Of a DNA stretch of 54,594 nt, positions 1-12,238 are shown one piece after another. The stretch covers positions 1 through 54,594 of the forward strand of contig JBNGIQ010008009.1 in the NCBI GenBank assembly GCA_049999765.1, read 5' to 3'. The translations under genes and the position numbers were made by a program. The stretch comes from Phaeoceros laevis. Its lineage: Eukaryota; Anthocerotophyta; Anthocerotopsida; Notothyladales. The first letter of the stretch is position 1. Every line of letters starts with the position of its first letter. Under the pieces are notes generated by a model. It was not told the DNA's origin, ran no database searches, and saw only the letters and a program-made list of their open reading frames with translations.

Positions 1-463
1 ATTGGAGGGTGTACGCCCAAATGAGATCACACTCCTTAGTGTCCTGAAAGTGGGCAGTCATGTAGGCTTAGTAGGCAAAGGCCGAGATATATACACTGAG
101 ATGAAGGACGCCAATTCCAACTGTTTCCACTTTGAATTCCCTTGTCAATGCTCTCTGTAAGTTCTGTACCCAACACAAAAACTTACTTTGTTCTGCATTT
201 AACCATGCCTTTTTGAAGTCCTACCTGTAGCTTGACTGCTTTCTCACTACACAGGTGCTGGAAATCTTTTGCAAAAGGCACTTTGATGTTTTAANNNNNN
301 NNNNNNNNNNNNNNNNNNNNNNNNNNNNNNNNNNNNNNNNNNNNNNNNNNNNNNNNNNNNNNNNNNNNNNNNNNNNNNNNNNNNNNNNNNNNNNAAGGAG
401 ATTCGTGGGATGGGAGTTGCTCCAGATCAAATTACCTATAAAATTCTTCCGAGCGCCTGTTAA
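1..463 (+). pseudogene. PPR gene remnant interrupted by a gap
   Basis: Two pieces encode PPR-like sequence in the plus direction. Positions 2-160 read through the motif EGVRPNEITLLSVL followed by SHVGLVGKGRDIYTEM, which matches the late PPR region of the intact genes here (compare SHVGLVDKGR at about 16810), then diverge into unrelated sequence and a stop. A GTAAGT donor-like site lies near 154. After the N run, positions 395-463 encode EIRGMGVAPDQITYKIL and end in TAA, again a PPR helix pair. The segment at 250-294, after a CAG acceptor-like site, could be an intervening exon. The Cys of the usual TVCSHVGLV is replaced by Gly. It is either the 3' end of a gene starting outside the window or a decayed copy; the gap prevents a decision. 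Confidence 0.55.
295..394. other. assembly gap (100 N)
   Basis: Exactly 100 undetermined bases, the conventional size for a scaffold gap of unknown length. It interrupts the PPR remnant at the window start. Confidence 0.95.
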
Positions 464-645
464 AACTGGAACACTGGAACGAAACACGGTGCTTCAATTT
501 TGAATTTCCTTTTTAAAAGTCAATTAAATTGACTTATATCATGAAATTTAGATCAATCAGCTACTTAAAGTATATGCTATATTGACATATCATGGTATTT
601 CGGTATGGTATGGTATATAGATACATATTAGAACATCAGAAAAGA

Positions 646-727
646 AAGTAATCATGGATGCAAGAAGTGTCCTTAGTTACCAAAGCAAGTAATCATGGAT
701 GCAAGAAGTGTCCTTAGTTACCAAAGC
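646..727. repeat. 41-bp perfect tandem duplication
   Basis: Two identical 41-bp units, 646-686 and 687-727, each beginning AAGTAATCATGGATGC. No coding function is apparent. The identity implies a recent duplication or an assembly duplication. Confidence 0.9.
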
Positions 728-863
728 GTAGTTTACTGGAGCGGGAAAACAACGGTTGTGACGTCAAAAATAAATTGCTTTCAAATAATTTTCAAAATTT
801 TAATTCTGATACATACAAAATATGTACAAAATATATATACTTACTTAGCCCAGCAACAGTAGA

Positions 864-891
864 ACGAATAAGCTAGGACGAATAAGCTAGG
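864..891. repeat. 14-bp tandem duplication
   Basis: ACGAATAAGCTAGG occurs twice in direct succession (864-877 and 878-891). Confidence 0.85.
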
Positions 892-1053
892 CAGCAGCAT
901 TTGCAAGCCCGGCTCTCACTAGGGCAAGGGATCTTTTCGACAAATCTCGCAGTCCATCTCCAATCCTAGTCGCTCCAAGAAGCTTGGAACGGGGCGACCT
1001 CGTCCCGTCCGACGGCACGGGCAGCAAGCGAGTATGGGCGATGGTGGGCAGTC

Positions 1054-1093
1054 ACACAAAATGGGCATGGTGCACACAAAATGGGCATGGTGC
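1054..1093. repeat. 20-bp tandem duplication
   Basis: Two identical adjacent 20-bp units, 1054-1073 and 1074-1093, each containing ACAAAATGGGCATGG. They lie directly before the inverted repeat at 1095. Confidence 0.9.
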
Positions 1094-1094
1094 C

Positions 1095-1139
1095 CTCAAG
1101 CTCGCGCGACGAGCTTGAGTTGCGCGAAGCTCAAGCTCG
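1095..1139. repeat. 10-bp inverted repeat plus a third copy
   Basis: CTCAAGCTCG (1095-1104) and its exact reverse complement CGAGCTTGAG (1110-1119) surround a 5-base spacer, so a perfect hairpin is possible. A further forward copy of CTCAAGCTCG lies at 1130-1139. No U-tract follows, so it does not look like a Pol III terminator. Function unknown. Confidence 0.75.
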
Positions 1140-1187
1140 TGGCGCGAGCTCGACAAGTTAAGTTACGACTTTTCATTACTCATGACT

Positions 1188-1287
1188 NNNNNNNNNNNNN
1201 NNNNNNNNNNNNNNNNNNNNNNNNNNNNNNNNNNNNNNNNNNNNNNNNNNNNNNNNNNNNNNNNNNNNNNNNNNNNNNNNNNNNNNN
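1188..1287. other. assembly gap (100 N)
   Basis: Exactly 100 undetermined bases. The flanking sequences show no shared reading frame. Confidence 0.95.
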
Positions 1288-1849
1288 TTGAACACGTGTT
1301 CTATGAAAGAAACTGCGCTTCTTTCAAAAGAAGCGCCGCTTCCGGCAACTAAGGTCTCCTGTCACATTGACGAAGGAAGTTCGTTTGGAGTGATTGACGG
1401 GGCACATGCTGCTGATCTGATACTGCTGACCGAACCCAGGTGTAACGACTTGATTGTTTTATCTGCACAATGGCTGTGGTGGAAAGCAGTGTCAGATGGG
1501 GACATCCATGTACGGGCTTGCCATCACCCGGGCCCTCACAGCAATCAGGATGCAGGTAAGCAAAGCTAAGTTCCTCTCGCCTTCTCCCCACTTGTGTTTT
1601 TATACTCTCCCATGAGCGAGCAAGGACGGAAAGGTAGTGTTCACCCTTACGTCAATGGTGCACGTTCTCCAAGAGCGAGTAGGAGCTCAGCCACTAACTT
1701 CCACTGGCCCTCACGTAGCATGGTAGCACAGCAGCACGCAACCAAGCAAGCAACTTGTGCTGACCCCAACTCTGTCTGAACCCAGCCAGCCCTGGAATGT
1801 TTGGATAGAGGATAAAGGCAGCCTCGTTGTGTCAGATTAGATCCCAGAT

Positions 1850-2511
1850 TCAGATCCCAGGTGAACCTGTTCCTGGAAGAGGACCCGAGCCCCCAGCACC
1901 TGCATCTGCACATGCAGGAGAAGGGGAAGGACGTGCCTTCTTTCCTTTGACTTGAGGCTCTGCGATGGCAGCAGGCAGACCAGGGCAAGAAGAATGAGAA
2001 TGAATCCCTCACATCTCCATTCACTCTTGCTTGCACAACTCGTCAGAAGCTGAGCCAGGCCAAGCAAGCACACTCACTTGAGATGAGAGCTTTGGGCCGG
2101 GATTTGAACAGGATCTTGTGCCGGATGATGCCAACGATCTCCACCTTGGAATGACCTGCCTCCGCATCGGTCCGGGGGTCCGTGGCATCGGCGGCCATCC
2201 GGAGCACCACCTGCGGCTTCCTCAGAGCAACGCGGCTGCCTTCCAATTCATGGTAGCCTATGGTGAGCAAGAATTTGTCCTGCACAAACAGCCGAAAGCA
2301 CTCAGTCGTACTTCCATTTTGAATCAAAGCTCGGGCCCCGGTTAGGTCTTGTAGGTCCTGGCAGTCGCACCTCGCCCTTGCGGCAAAGATTGCCGATGGA
2401 GAGGTTCTGGAGCTGCGCCTGGTCGTGGACTTCTAGTGCTCCCTGCAGCTCCACCATGGCCCATTCTGTGCAAGCTGCTGTTTCGCAATGGCAGCTCAAG
2501 GGGATTTGCAT
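1850..2511 (-). CDS. CTF8: CTF8, alternative RFC subunit
   Basis: CTF8 is a small subunit of the CTF18-RFC clamp loader, which acts at nuclear replication forks on PCNA and helps establish sister-chromatid cohesion. I read three exons: 2371-2511, 2078-2279 and 1850-1959, separated by a 91-bp and a 118-bp intron. The total is 453 nt, exactly 150 codons plus stop. Exon 1 has MQIPLSCHCETAACTEWAMV and ELQG, as in plant CTF8. Exon 2 carries the family core LTIGYHELEGSRVALRKP and VEIVGIIRHKILFKSRPKAL. Exon 3 adds a basic, Pro/Ser/Gly-rich tail starting KPQVKGKKAR. The intron 1 choice (donor GAG|GTGCGA, acceptor TTTGTGCAG) restores the conserved frame. The start is an ATG 452 bp from the divergently transcribed PDH E1-beta gene. 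The tail is the least certain part. Confidence 0.88.
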
Positions 2512-2963
2512 CGTTGCCGGCCGGCCAGAAGCGACGCAGCTAACCCTAGCTTGGTAGCTATGTCCGCCCGCAGCACCCGCTCACAAGGTATCCTCCTCAG
2601 GCGTCGCTCTCATCGTAACAAGTTGGAAAGAAGCCAGCCAGCTGTGAGCTCGAGAAAGGGGCATGGCTGCCGGGATGCAACCCGTACAGCCGGGGTTAGG
2701 AGCAGACGAGAAAGGAAGCCGGGGTAAGTGGCCAAGGCGGGAAGTGCGAGGCGACGGGCGACCCACCCCAGGGGCCGCTGCATGCATTCACCTACTTCCA
2801 ACCACCTGTCACGGCCGCTTCTTGGGTCCGCAGTCTCCGACATCAGCGTTCCCGTCTCGCTTGTCAGTACCCGCCTGCTTTGCCCGCCGGAAGCCAGTTA
2901 CTTAGACGCTGGCTGGAGGAGAAGGTAGGCAGGCAGCGAGCTCGGTACTCCCATCTTCAGCCC
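2512..2963. promoter_or_regulatory. shared divergent promoter region
   Basis: The 452 bp between the CTF8 and PDH E1-beta start codons must hold both promoters and 5' untranslated regions. It is GC-rich. I see no clear TATA box. Bidirectional promoter use is an inference from the layout. Confidence 0.45.
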
Positions 2964-4471
2964 ATGGCGTCCCAAGCCTTTGTTGCTGCTGGTCTGGCTA
3001 CCTCCGCTTCCACTCACGTTGCGTCACCACTGCGCTCAGCTTCCCCCGCGCCTTCTCTGGGTGAGTCCTCTGCGGCCTCTTGCTTTCCTTCACCATGCAT
3101 GACAGTACAGAACATGCAACAGTTGTTCCTCCTTAAGCTAATTGTTCCTAGACTTCTGGCTGGGTGTACTAGCTACTAGGCGTTCTTTCCCTGTCATCAA
3201 ATGTGAACAAGGTGGATCATGCTCCTTCGGCACCCCTCCCAAGTCTAGGATTGCACCGAGTTCCACAATTGCAGCAGTCGCTGTAAGAGGCACTCCTTCC
3301 TCGTTTATCTGTTGCTTGAGCCAAGGGGAATTGGAGTAGAATTATGTCATGATACGTTGCGTCTCTGCAGACCAAAACAGAAGCTGCAAGTGCTGCAAAC
3401 ACCAAGACCGGACCAGGGTGAGTGCGTGTTTGCTGGCGTCTCTCCATGCGTTTGACAAGCTGTTGTTCATGCTCAAATTGTTTTCCATCGTTTGGCAGCC
3501 ATGAACTCCTCATGTTCGAAGCTCTCCGGGAAGGTCTGGAGGAGGAGATGGAGAGGGATCCCACTGTATGTGTCATGGGAGAGGATGTTGGTCATTATGG
3601 GGGATCCTACAAGGTTACAAAAGGATTTGCTGAAAAGTTCGGTGATTGGCGACTCCTGGACACTCCCATTGCTGAAAACTCCTTCACCGGCATGGCTATT
3701 GGGGCGGCAATGACTGGGTTACGGCCTGTGATCGAAGGTATGAACTTAGGCTTCTTGCTCCTGGCTTACAATCAGATCGCCAACAACTGTGGCATGCTGC
3801 ATTACACTTCAGGGGGGCAGTTCACCATCCCCGTAGTGATAAGAGGTCCTGGTGGAGTGGGAAGGCAGCTTGGTGCCGAGCACTCCCAGCGCCTCGAGTC
3901 CTACTTTCAGTCTGTCCCAGGCTTGCAGATGGTTGCTTGCTCGACCCCATACAACGCTAAGGGGCTCATGAAGGCTGCCATCCGAAGCCAGAACCCTGTC
4001 ATTCTCTTTGAGCATGTGCTTCTGTACAACTTGAAGGAAAAAATTCCAGATGAGGAGTATGTATGCTGCCTTGAAGAAGCAGAGTTGGTTCGTCCTGGAA
4101 CGGATATCACAATCTTAACCTATTCCCGGATGAGACATCATGTGCTACAAGCTGCAAAGACTTTGGTGAGCAAAGGTTATGACCCTGAAATCATCGACAT
4201 CCGATCCTTGAAGCCCTTCGACTTATTCACTATTGGCAACTCCGTGAAAAAGACACACAAGGTCTTGATTGTGGAGGAGTGTATGAGAACAGGGGGTATC
4301 GGTGCAAGTCTGAGGGCAGCAATTATGGAGAACTTCTTTGACCACCTGGATGGCCCAATTGGTTGCCTGTCTTCCCAGGATGTCCCAACTCCGTACTCAG
4401 GGCCTCTTGAGGAATTGACAGTTGTTCAGCCCCATCAGATCATAACTGCTGTGGAGAATTTGTGTCAGTGA
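2964..4471 (+). CDS. PDH-E1 BETA: plastid pyruvate dehydrogenase E1 beta
   Basis: Beta subunit of the thiamine-diphosphate E1 component of plastid pyruvate dehydrogenase, which makes acetyl-CoA for fatty-acid synthesis in the stroma. Four exons: 2964-3060, 3173-3282, 3371-3417 and 3499-4471. They sum to 1227 nt (408 aa); the Arabidopsis protein is about the same length. The first ~85 residues are Ser/Ala-rich with few acidic residues, as expected for a transit peptide ([16 protein letters not shown]...). The junction reads STIAAVATKTEAAS, matching the plant precursor. The mature part starts near [17 protein letters not shown] and contains [52 protein letters not shown] and [10 protein letters not shown]. 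The very high conservation from residue 86 onward makes the identification firm. Start and short exons 1-3 are by-eye splice calls with consistent phases. Confidence 0.95.
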
Positions 4472-5474
4472 TCTCAGTTAGCTTACTTCCATTTTTTTAC
4501 ATTTAATACCTTCTAGGGATGACGAGCCAGAAATCCAGAAATCTAAGTAGCCTTTTAGTAGGCTATTGCTGGCAATTGGCAGGCTCGAAGTGAGTCAAAC
4601 CACTGAAGGTTGAACGTGATTTTTTGGGGATTGCGGCACGATTCTCTTCTGATAGAAACAGTTAGTGACTCGGTTTTGATTGATTTGTCCATCTCTAGTT
4701 CTTCTTTGCCATGCAAGGATGTGCGGGGCCCTGGGTCATGGTCTGATGGACAACGCATTGAGAAGAGGAGCTCTTTTGGAGTTCCAAAGTAGAATTGTTG
4801 TTAAAAGATTCAGTGTCCTGCAGCACCCCTGCAGCATATTGGAAAATAAGTGAGAAACACATCCAATCTAATCCGTAAAGAGGGGTTGGAAGATGGAAGG
4901 GTGAGCTACACACTTGACCAAAATAAGCTCGGACTGCAGCCGACCTGAAGCGCAGTGCTGAAAAGCCGCGTATTTTCAGGTTCCCTGGGAGAGAAGACAG
5001 GGTTGCAGACCAAAGAACAGCCACCACCCAGTACCATGCGCACTATGTCTCCATAGTCATTGCACCACTATCATGTCAGAGCCTGGGGCAGGTCTTTTGT
5101 TATGTCGATGATGGCTGGTAACATTGACTTGAATTCGACCACCATCCAGCTTGATTTTGGTACGCTGGCTGTCTCCTCTTGGGTTCGGAGGACCTGTGAT
5201 GACATACCAAGCTGTCAGCACCCCAAGGCCTAGCACCACTGCTTGTGATCCACTGCAGCTAACAACCAGCTTACCTGTGTCTTTGGTAGGTTGCATCAGC
5301 TGACAGTCCGATCCTTGATGCATTGATGGCCAACTTGCATCGTTCACTTCAGGGTCATGCACTGGACATCCCTTTCTCATGTTGCCCTGGGGAGACGATA
5401 ATTAATTCATCAGAGAAGTCAGAAGAAGGCAGCCAACCTCAAAAGCACCCGCTAAAGCCTCAAGTAACAGCGTG
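4472..5474. other. intergenic / 3' untranslated sequence
   Basis: Lies between the 3' end of PDH E1-beta (plus) and the presumed 3' end of the coiled-coil gene (minus), so the two genes converge here. Short open frames occur on the minus strand but none resembles a known protein. It probably holds the 3' UTRs of both genes. Confidence 0.45.
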
Positions 5475-8400
5475 CTACTGATACCTGACGGACTGGTACA
5501 TGGGCACTGGTTGCTTGATCTTGAACATGACAATCGTTGTATCGAGGGTGATCGTAGGAGTCAGCCCCCGGGCTAGCAGCACTCCCAGGCCGTCTTGCAA
5601 GAATACGGAATACTTTGACAAGCTCCACACCTAAGCAGTCAATGGCAGATGAAGATAAGATCTGTATGAACAGGGATTAATTCTTACAGCACCTCGTGAA
5701 GGAATGCCGATGCTACCTAAGGCTGCACATTTATTTTCAGCGCATGCTGCTCCTTCAAGTGCTGCTTGCACACCTACACTAACATGCTCCACTTTTCCAT
5801 CGAGCAGTCTGCCCAGTGGCCGACATCAGAGGATCAATGAGCAAGACGACTTCTTGCAGCTAGAACGAAAGGCATCTAGGGCAAACAACTGCAGTGCCTC
5901 CCCGACTGTAGGCGTACCTCAAATTGCTGAAGGTTGCTGATGCAACATTCTCAAGCCGACTTTCCAGGTTTGAAATCCTGGAATCCAAACTCGAACCTGC
6001 TGCACAGGTATCAGCACTGTCCAACCTGTGATAACCACCCATCATACTGTCTCCTTGGAGAAGCTCGGTATGGGAACTGTCTCCTCTGTCGCCGTCAAGT
6101 CTGAAGGGAACGCTTACGCTAATGCCCCCACCTGCAATCATGGATCACCTGTCAGTGAAAGCAAGGTACCAGCCGCGCTTAGATCTTCTAAGGGGCCTGG
6201 GGATACCTTTGTGTTGGATACTCAAGACTTCATGGCGACCACTGGTTTCACAAGTTCCTCCTCTCTTCTCAATGTGCTCCAGTCTTAGAGATACACCATC
6301 CCCGATACCTATTTATACAAGCATGTATACATTCCAGTTAAACATGTAGGAACATCATGGCCCCAACCCATCCTTAAGAAGTTCGAACATGTTACCTGCT
6401 TGCCCTGTGCATGCGTCAACTGTCTTCTTCTCGAGTACACACAGTCGCAGAGACTCCTCTCGAGTTGCTGGATCTGTCAAGACGAATCAGGTCAAGAACG
6501 GCAGAGAGGTAGTAAAGTGAGAGAGGCAATAACGTCAACGGATGGTTTTCATGAGACGTGATTACAGTTCTCAGGATGAGTATTTCATGCTACCTGGTGC
6601 CCCAACGTGAGGAGGTGGGTCCCCGCATGCCCTCTGGACGTGCCCATCTGCAAGTCCGTCCACTCTGTAAGCCAGTTGGCGCAGCTCATCTTTCACAGCC
6701 TCCAGTTCCTGATCAGGCTTCGGTGCTCTCGAGCATGTCGGCTCCTCCGGAGTGACAAATAACTTCCTCTTCTCAGATTCGAGAATGGAGGCGATGTCCC
6801 TTTCCAACTCTTCCTGTAGCTGCAGGCTTTTTCTCCTGGTGCATTCCATTTCACAGGTGAAGTCCGAAATGGTTTTACCAGCCTTTGCTGAAGTTGATTC
6901 CATTTCCTTGGCAACACCTTTTGCCTGCAAAACCGACCAGTGTGTCTTGATGTATGAGCTCCGTATATCCTTCAACACAGGCAAACAAAACCACTGTTGC
7001 GTCATATACCCTGAGATACTCTTTCTCCAGATTCTCCTGGAGCATCAGAGTCTTGCGCTTGGCTTGGCCCATCTCCGTGCTGAACGTGCCAACCACTTCT
7101 TGCAGAATAGTCCCAACCTTCTCTGACGATATCCGGGCTTCTGCAACAGCAGCAACAGCTAATTCTCTCTGCTGCTGCACATCGGCACTTGCTCTCCGAG
7201 CTTCAGAGATCAACCCTTCCTGTGTCACATTCACCGAACCACTATTATTGAGCCATGCCACCCAGCTGTAAGTGCAAGCAATGGCAAGACATGCGTGATA
7301 TTGCGCTGGCTAAACCTGGAGCTCCACAGTTTTCCTCCTTGCACTCGCCATCTCGTTACTGAAAGAACCCATCACTTGTTCCAGCACCTCACTCGCCCGC
7401 GACGCCGCTTGACAAGCTTCAACAGCAGCATCGGAAGCTTTGTCCCGGTCCCTTTCAGCCCTTTTCAATGCAGCAGCTACTGCTTCTGATCCTTCCTACA
7501 GTGTTTTGATAGTTTGGTGAGCCTCGCATACACTCCTGTGCCCAACATTGACCATCTGTCTGAACTTAACGACCACTTTCTCTTGGCAACAGGAAGGCTG
7601 TATCAATACCTGGACTTCCAGTAGGTTACGTTGAAGCGAATCAGCATCAGTCCTGAGCGCAGAAGCCATGCAGTCAGTCTTGTCCTTCATGCCCAACACC
7701 CTTTTCTGCACTTCAGCTTTGAGAATGCCTGCAACTTCGTTTTTGTTGGCTTCACAGATATCAATGACTTGGCCCCGAATGAGGCTACTTTCTCTCTCTA
7801 GAAGACCTCGCACGTATCCTCTCTCGGTCTCCACTAGGCGTTGTAAGCAGGCATTATTGCTATCCAGGTCGCACATCATACTACTACTGCGTCCTTTGAT
7901 GGACTCCTTCATCTCATCCAAATCGTCCCTGTTAAATACCCCGCAATTAGTAAATAGAGAGCAAAGATGATTCTATCAACCCATGGAGAACGTATGCACG
8001 TACCTAAAGCGGTCAAGCTCTAGCATGTACTTCCCGAGCTGCCCAGAGCAGTGTGTGCTGGTCTCACCCTTGTCCAGCAGTTCTTGCTGCTTCTGAAAGT
8101 CGCTCCACTGGGCTTCGATAGCATTAACCCTGTCGCGACAACTGCGCTTCACAGAATACAGGTCTGATCTTACTTCCTCCAAACCACCCAAGTACATCTG
8201 TGATAGGCTTTCGACCCTTTCCATGATCAACTTTTCACGTGATGCATCACGCTTGCTCCCTCCTGATTTCTGCCAACCAAACCACCAGTTTCCTCTAAAA
8301 CGTCAATCTCCATTTTTCGCCTGATCAACCTGGCAAATAGGGTGCAAGGTCCGAAAACATACTGGCCCGCAGTCAATCTCGTCAACTATCCTCCTGAACT

Positions 8401-11400
8401 CCTCAAGTTCAAGTTTGCGTTTCATGTCATCCTTTTCTAGTCGGTTCACAACTTTTCTGATGTGCTTGCTCTCTGCTCTCAACGCCTCTTCGAGCTTCTT
8501 CAGCCCTTCCGACTCCAACTTTGCCTCCGCTGCTACTCTTCTGATGTGATGCAGGTGCTTACGGAAATAGCCATTTGGATTCTCCAGGGCCTCATAAATT
8601 GCTTTCTCCAGTTTGTCCTCCAATAAACATTCGAGCTCCTTCTTGATGTCTGTTCTTGTTTCACCTACCTCCGCGTGGTGATCTGTAGAAGACCACAGAA
8701 GTGACTTGGTGTGCCCTAATCAGGCTTACGACTCCAAAAAAAAACAAACAGGGAGGATTAATCCCTTGAAGGTTGAAGTGGCCTCTATAGATGTGTCAGT
8801 CGGTTCGTTTGTCCTGATTGTTAAACTGGCCTCAAGGAAGGCAGTTAGCGAGCACAATGACAGTACCTGTCAGTAGCTTCTGAACTTCCGACACAAACAC
8901 CTTCTTGCTGGCATCCCTCACAAAGCATCCCATTTCTGTTTTAAAGCATCTGATCTCTTCCATAAGCGTTTCCCTGCAACAATCGTCTGACTCTACTTTG
9001 TCTGCTACGATTTTATCCATCTTTGCCTTCAAATCTCTCAAGAGTCTGCTTTTTATATCAACAAGTTCCTCCTCTGTTTCGTCCTTCAAGCATTCCAGCT
9101 CTTTCTCCAAACCCACAACCCTGCCCCTCCACCCCTCACCTTCCACATCAATACGGATCCTGAATCCTTCTACACATCCCCGAAGCTCACCTACTAGCCT
9201 ATTCAAACTGGACAATTTCTTCTCGTACAGCTCATTCTGAACGCTTTGCAACTTCTGGGACACAAATGTGACCAGTCGATTCCCCAAAAACTCGGAATTC
9301 TCGTTATGTGCTTCTAAGGCACTAGGGATGTCATTTGTCTTCTTAATGAATGTCTTTTTGAGCTCCTCTTGCACTCTGCACCACGAGTTGTCCTCTGAGC
9401 TATTTCTCACCTTGTCACTCATGTCAATGAAGAAACAAGAGGGAGGAGGCAGTTTGTGGGGCTTCGGATTTGTTTCATTCTTACAACATCCTTGTTCCTG
9501 CTGGACACAGCTCTCAAGGTCTTCCAAGGTGGTCTTCGTCCTACAGCTATTGTGGCCAGCAGCCCCTCTCTCTCTCTTCGGCAACACTATCTTCTTACCT
9601 CCTTTTACAGGGCTACCTGCACTGCGTCCTTGGGATGCTGCAACAAGTCCGCACCGACCCAAAACAGCGTCTATCTTCTGCTCTCTGACAGGTGTATCAT
9701 GTGCCCTTGAGCTACAGGCAGTGCTCGAGTCTGAAAGACCAGCCTTGCAACTCTTTGCTGACTCACATCCGTCACGATGACAGTCTGCACCACTGTGATA
9801 TGACGTAGGAATAAGAATGGGGGAGGACGAAGAGGATGTGCAGGGTGAGGAAAGCTCAGGATGGGGGGTGGTCTCAGTCAATGGAATTTCACTGTCCTTC
9901 AGCTGAGATCCACGACCAGGAGTGGACTGCAAAGGACTGCTGTTTGCAGGCCTGGTGAACCTGGGCTCAGGGTGGGTATGCTCGTTGACACAAGTAGTAT
10001 GGCCCTTCGGTTTGTTGAGACTCTGAGCATAATGGCAAAGAGACACCGAAGAAAGAGATGCTGATTGCTCGGGTGCAGACGATTCATAGGCAGAGGAGGA
10101 AGAAGATGTAGAAGGGGACCAGCTATCCTTGCCATTCAAACAACAGTTTGCAGCTTTCTGGATCCTTCTACCTTTTCCACCTGGATTCACCAGCTTACAG
10201 CCCTTTCTGGGTCTCTGTTCTTTGGTCCTTCCTTTCTCGATTGATCTGGTTCTGTGCAGTAGGTCCATGAGTTTCTCCCTTTGTGCTGCCAATTTTTGCG
10301 CTGATGTACTTTGCAGCGCAGGTCCAGCTTCATTCTCCACCTGTGTGCAACTAGCGGCATCCTCCTCCAGTACTGGATCCTCATTGCATACTCCTGTGCT
10401 GGCATCGCACTCTCTCACACCACCTGCTCCTCTGCCACACGCACCTGAATGTGCACCGTCCACAGGCGGAGTATCTTCTGTATCAGTCGGCTGCTGCGGC
10501 CCATGTGTTGCTTCGGGGTCGTGGACCTCGGCCCGCAACGACCTCAGCTCTGCCCGCAGTCTTTCGCAGTCCTCCCGCACCCTTATGTTCTGCTGGCCAC
10601 ATTGGAGCTGCTCTGCCTGAACGCTTATGCCATCATCATCCTCCTTCGTACACGACCTCGAAGCCGCCACGGGCCTGGTAGGTCTGGGCTGTTGTCTGCA
10701 GTCCGTTGAAGAGATGCTTCCACACAACCCGTGAGCTTCAACACTAGAGTCATCATCATGAGAATCCTCGCCAAGCCTTGTCTTTGCCTCGTTATCTCGG
10801 GGAGGACGTCGGAGTCCCGTGCAAGCCAACCACCCCGAAGAGGGCTCAACCCTGGTCTTCTTGCTGAATCTGAAAGTCCGGGACTTGGGAGGAGTCTCTT
10901 CCCGACGTGGTACCCCGTTGGCTTTGGTTGACACTGGGTCCATAATCGGCTCAGATAGTGAAGGCGGAGACTTGGCGAGAAGGGTCTTGGGAGTTACTAC
11001 GGGCATGGGGAAGCAGGTTTCTTCAGCACGATCCTTGTGCTGCCTCAGGCTGTTTGGCCAACAATCTGGCTGGGGGCTCTTACTCCTTGGCCTCTTTTCT
11101 AAGTGGCGACCAGGTGGAGCTGGGGACGGAGGCAAATCAAGCGTTGTCGTGCCTTGCACGATAGTTCTAACGCTGTCCGTGGAGCCCAAATCACATTGCC
11201 TTGTAGGTGGGGAGACATGAGGTGGCGATGGGGCTTTCTCTTTAAAGGTAGCACAGCTGGACACCCCATGCTCCCTTTCTCTCTCGCAACATTTTCTCCC
11301 CATAGCCCCAGGTTCTACAGATTTCCCTGGGGATTCGGAGGTGAGCAAGCTCAGAGCCCCTACTCGAGGCATCTCTCTCATAGACCGGGACCTGAAGGGT

Positions 11401-12145
11401 GAAACCTCACCTGGAATCAAAATAAACAACGAGATGTTGCTCAAGTCAGTGGATGCGGATTTTCCTTCGTGTACCCACATATGACTAGAAGAACGCGGCT
11501 GATCGCTTGGAGGTTTCAAATCCCCGAGCAACCTCCGGCTAGAATTTGGGAGACTGTCAGTGATCTTGCGGTCTGCAAGCTACTTCTTCCTTGTCATCAT
11601 TCAAAGCTAGTGGCCTGGTAGGTTTTGAGAGAGAGCACTGACCTGAAAGTCTGCAGGATGCTGCCGACTTCAAAGACTCCCCTGCACACGCCCGACCATC
11701 TGGGGACTCCCAACACGGTTTCGTGGTGATGGGAGTGGACTTGCGAATAGTAGAAGTTGGTCTGTGCTTTCGGCTGAAAGCGTAAGGATACCTGGTTCAT
11801 CACCAATGAGTTCACGACTGATCAGCTCCCGAACAGTTACTTCACTCTCGCGCAAATCTCAGGAGAATGATCAAATGCTGAGGCAAAGGTACGTGGATGA
11901 CCTACCTCTGGTGCAAGTTGGAGAGGAAATCCCAGCTGCCTACGATCTTTTTCTTGCAGCCAGTGGAGGCGCAGGAACCGGAGGCAGCAGGGGAGTCCAA
12001 TCTGCGCTTAGGTCTGACACGGCCATGGATTCGCGGAGTGATGCTGGTCTCCGGCCTGTGAAGAGCTGCTGTTTTCACTGGCGACCTGGGCTGCGCGCGG
12101 GAAAGCAAAATGTCAAAATGATCCCGATAGAGCAAGGTCCTAAAT
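5475..12145 (-). CDS. long disordered/coiled-coil protein, 5' end missing
   Basis: Not recognised as a named family. Exons I can place with matching phases: 8867 up to about 11510 (one very long exon), 8363-8682, 8004-8269, 7610-7928, 7316-7495, about 7050-7219, 6594-6924 and 6396-6473. Upstream coding sequence lies near 11906-12145 and the likely terminal exons at 5475-5740. The N-terminal ~700 residues are Ser/Pro/charged and low in complexity. From about 9200 downwards (minus strand) the protein becomes heptad-rich, with Lys/Glu and Leu throughout. Several small exons encode similar modules ending in EMxxARRKxxxLQ (three clear copies). Near 5970 the run LDSRISNLESRLENV is coiled coil. No ATG precedes the 5' coding segment, which runs towards the gap at 12239, so the start is probably lost there. 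Structural, cytoskeletal or meiotic roles are all possible; none is shown. Confidence 0.6.
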
Positions 12146-12238
12146 GCAAGTCAGGAGTCAGGACCTAGGAAGCTAGCTTGGAAGGCTAGCCCACCCGAGA
12201 GCTCTGGCGCAAGGGGCAGGCTGGGGGAGTGCGGGGCT

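Larger units (their letters stand above)
464..1187. other. intergenic, no gene seen
   Basis: AT-rich up to about 850, then GC-richer towards the gap. No reading frame resembles a known family. It contains three exact short tandem duplications and an inverted repeat, annotated separately. Confidence 0.5.

Noticed and set aside
4472-5380. Minus-strand frames considered as further exons of the coiled-coil gene
   Set aside because: Splicing from 5486 into the 5380-5057 frame meets a stop after three codons, so they are more likely untranslated.
9268-9780. Plus-strand frame of 170 codons
   Set aside because: Antisense to the long exon of the coiled-coil gene; no independent support.
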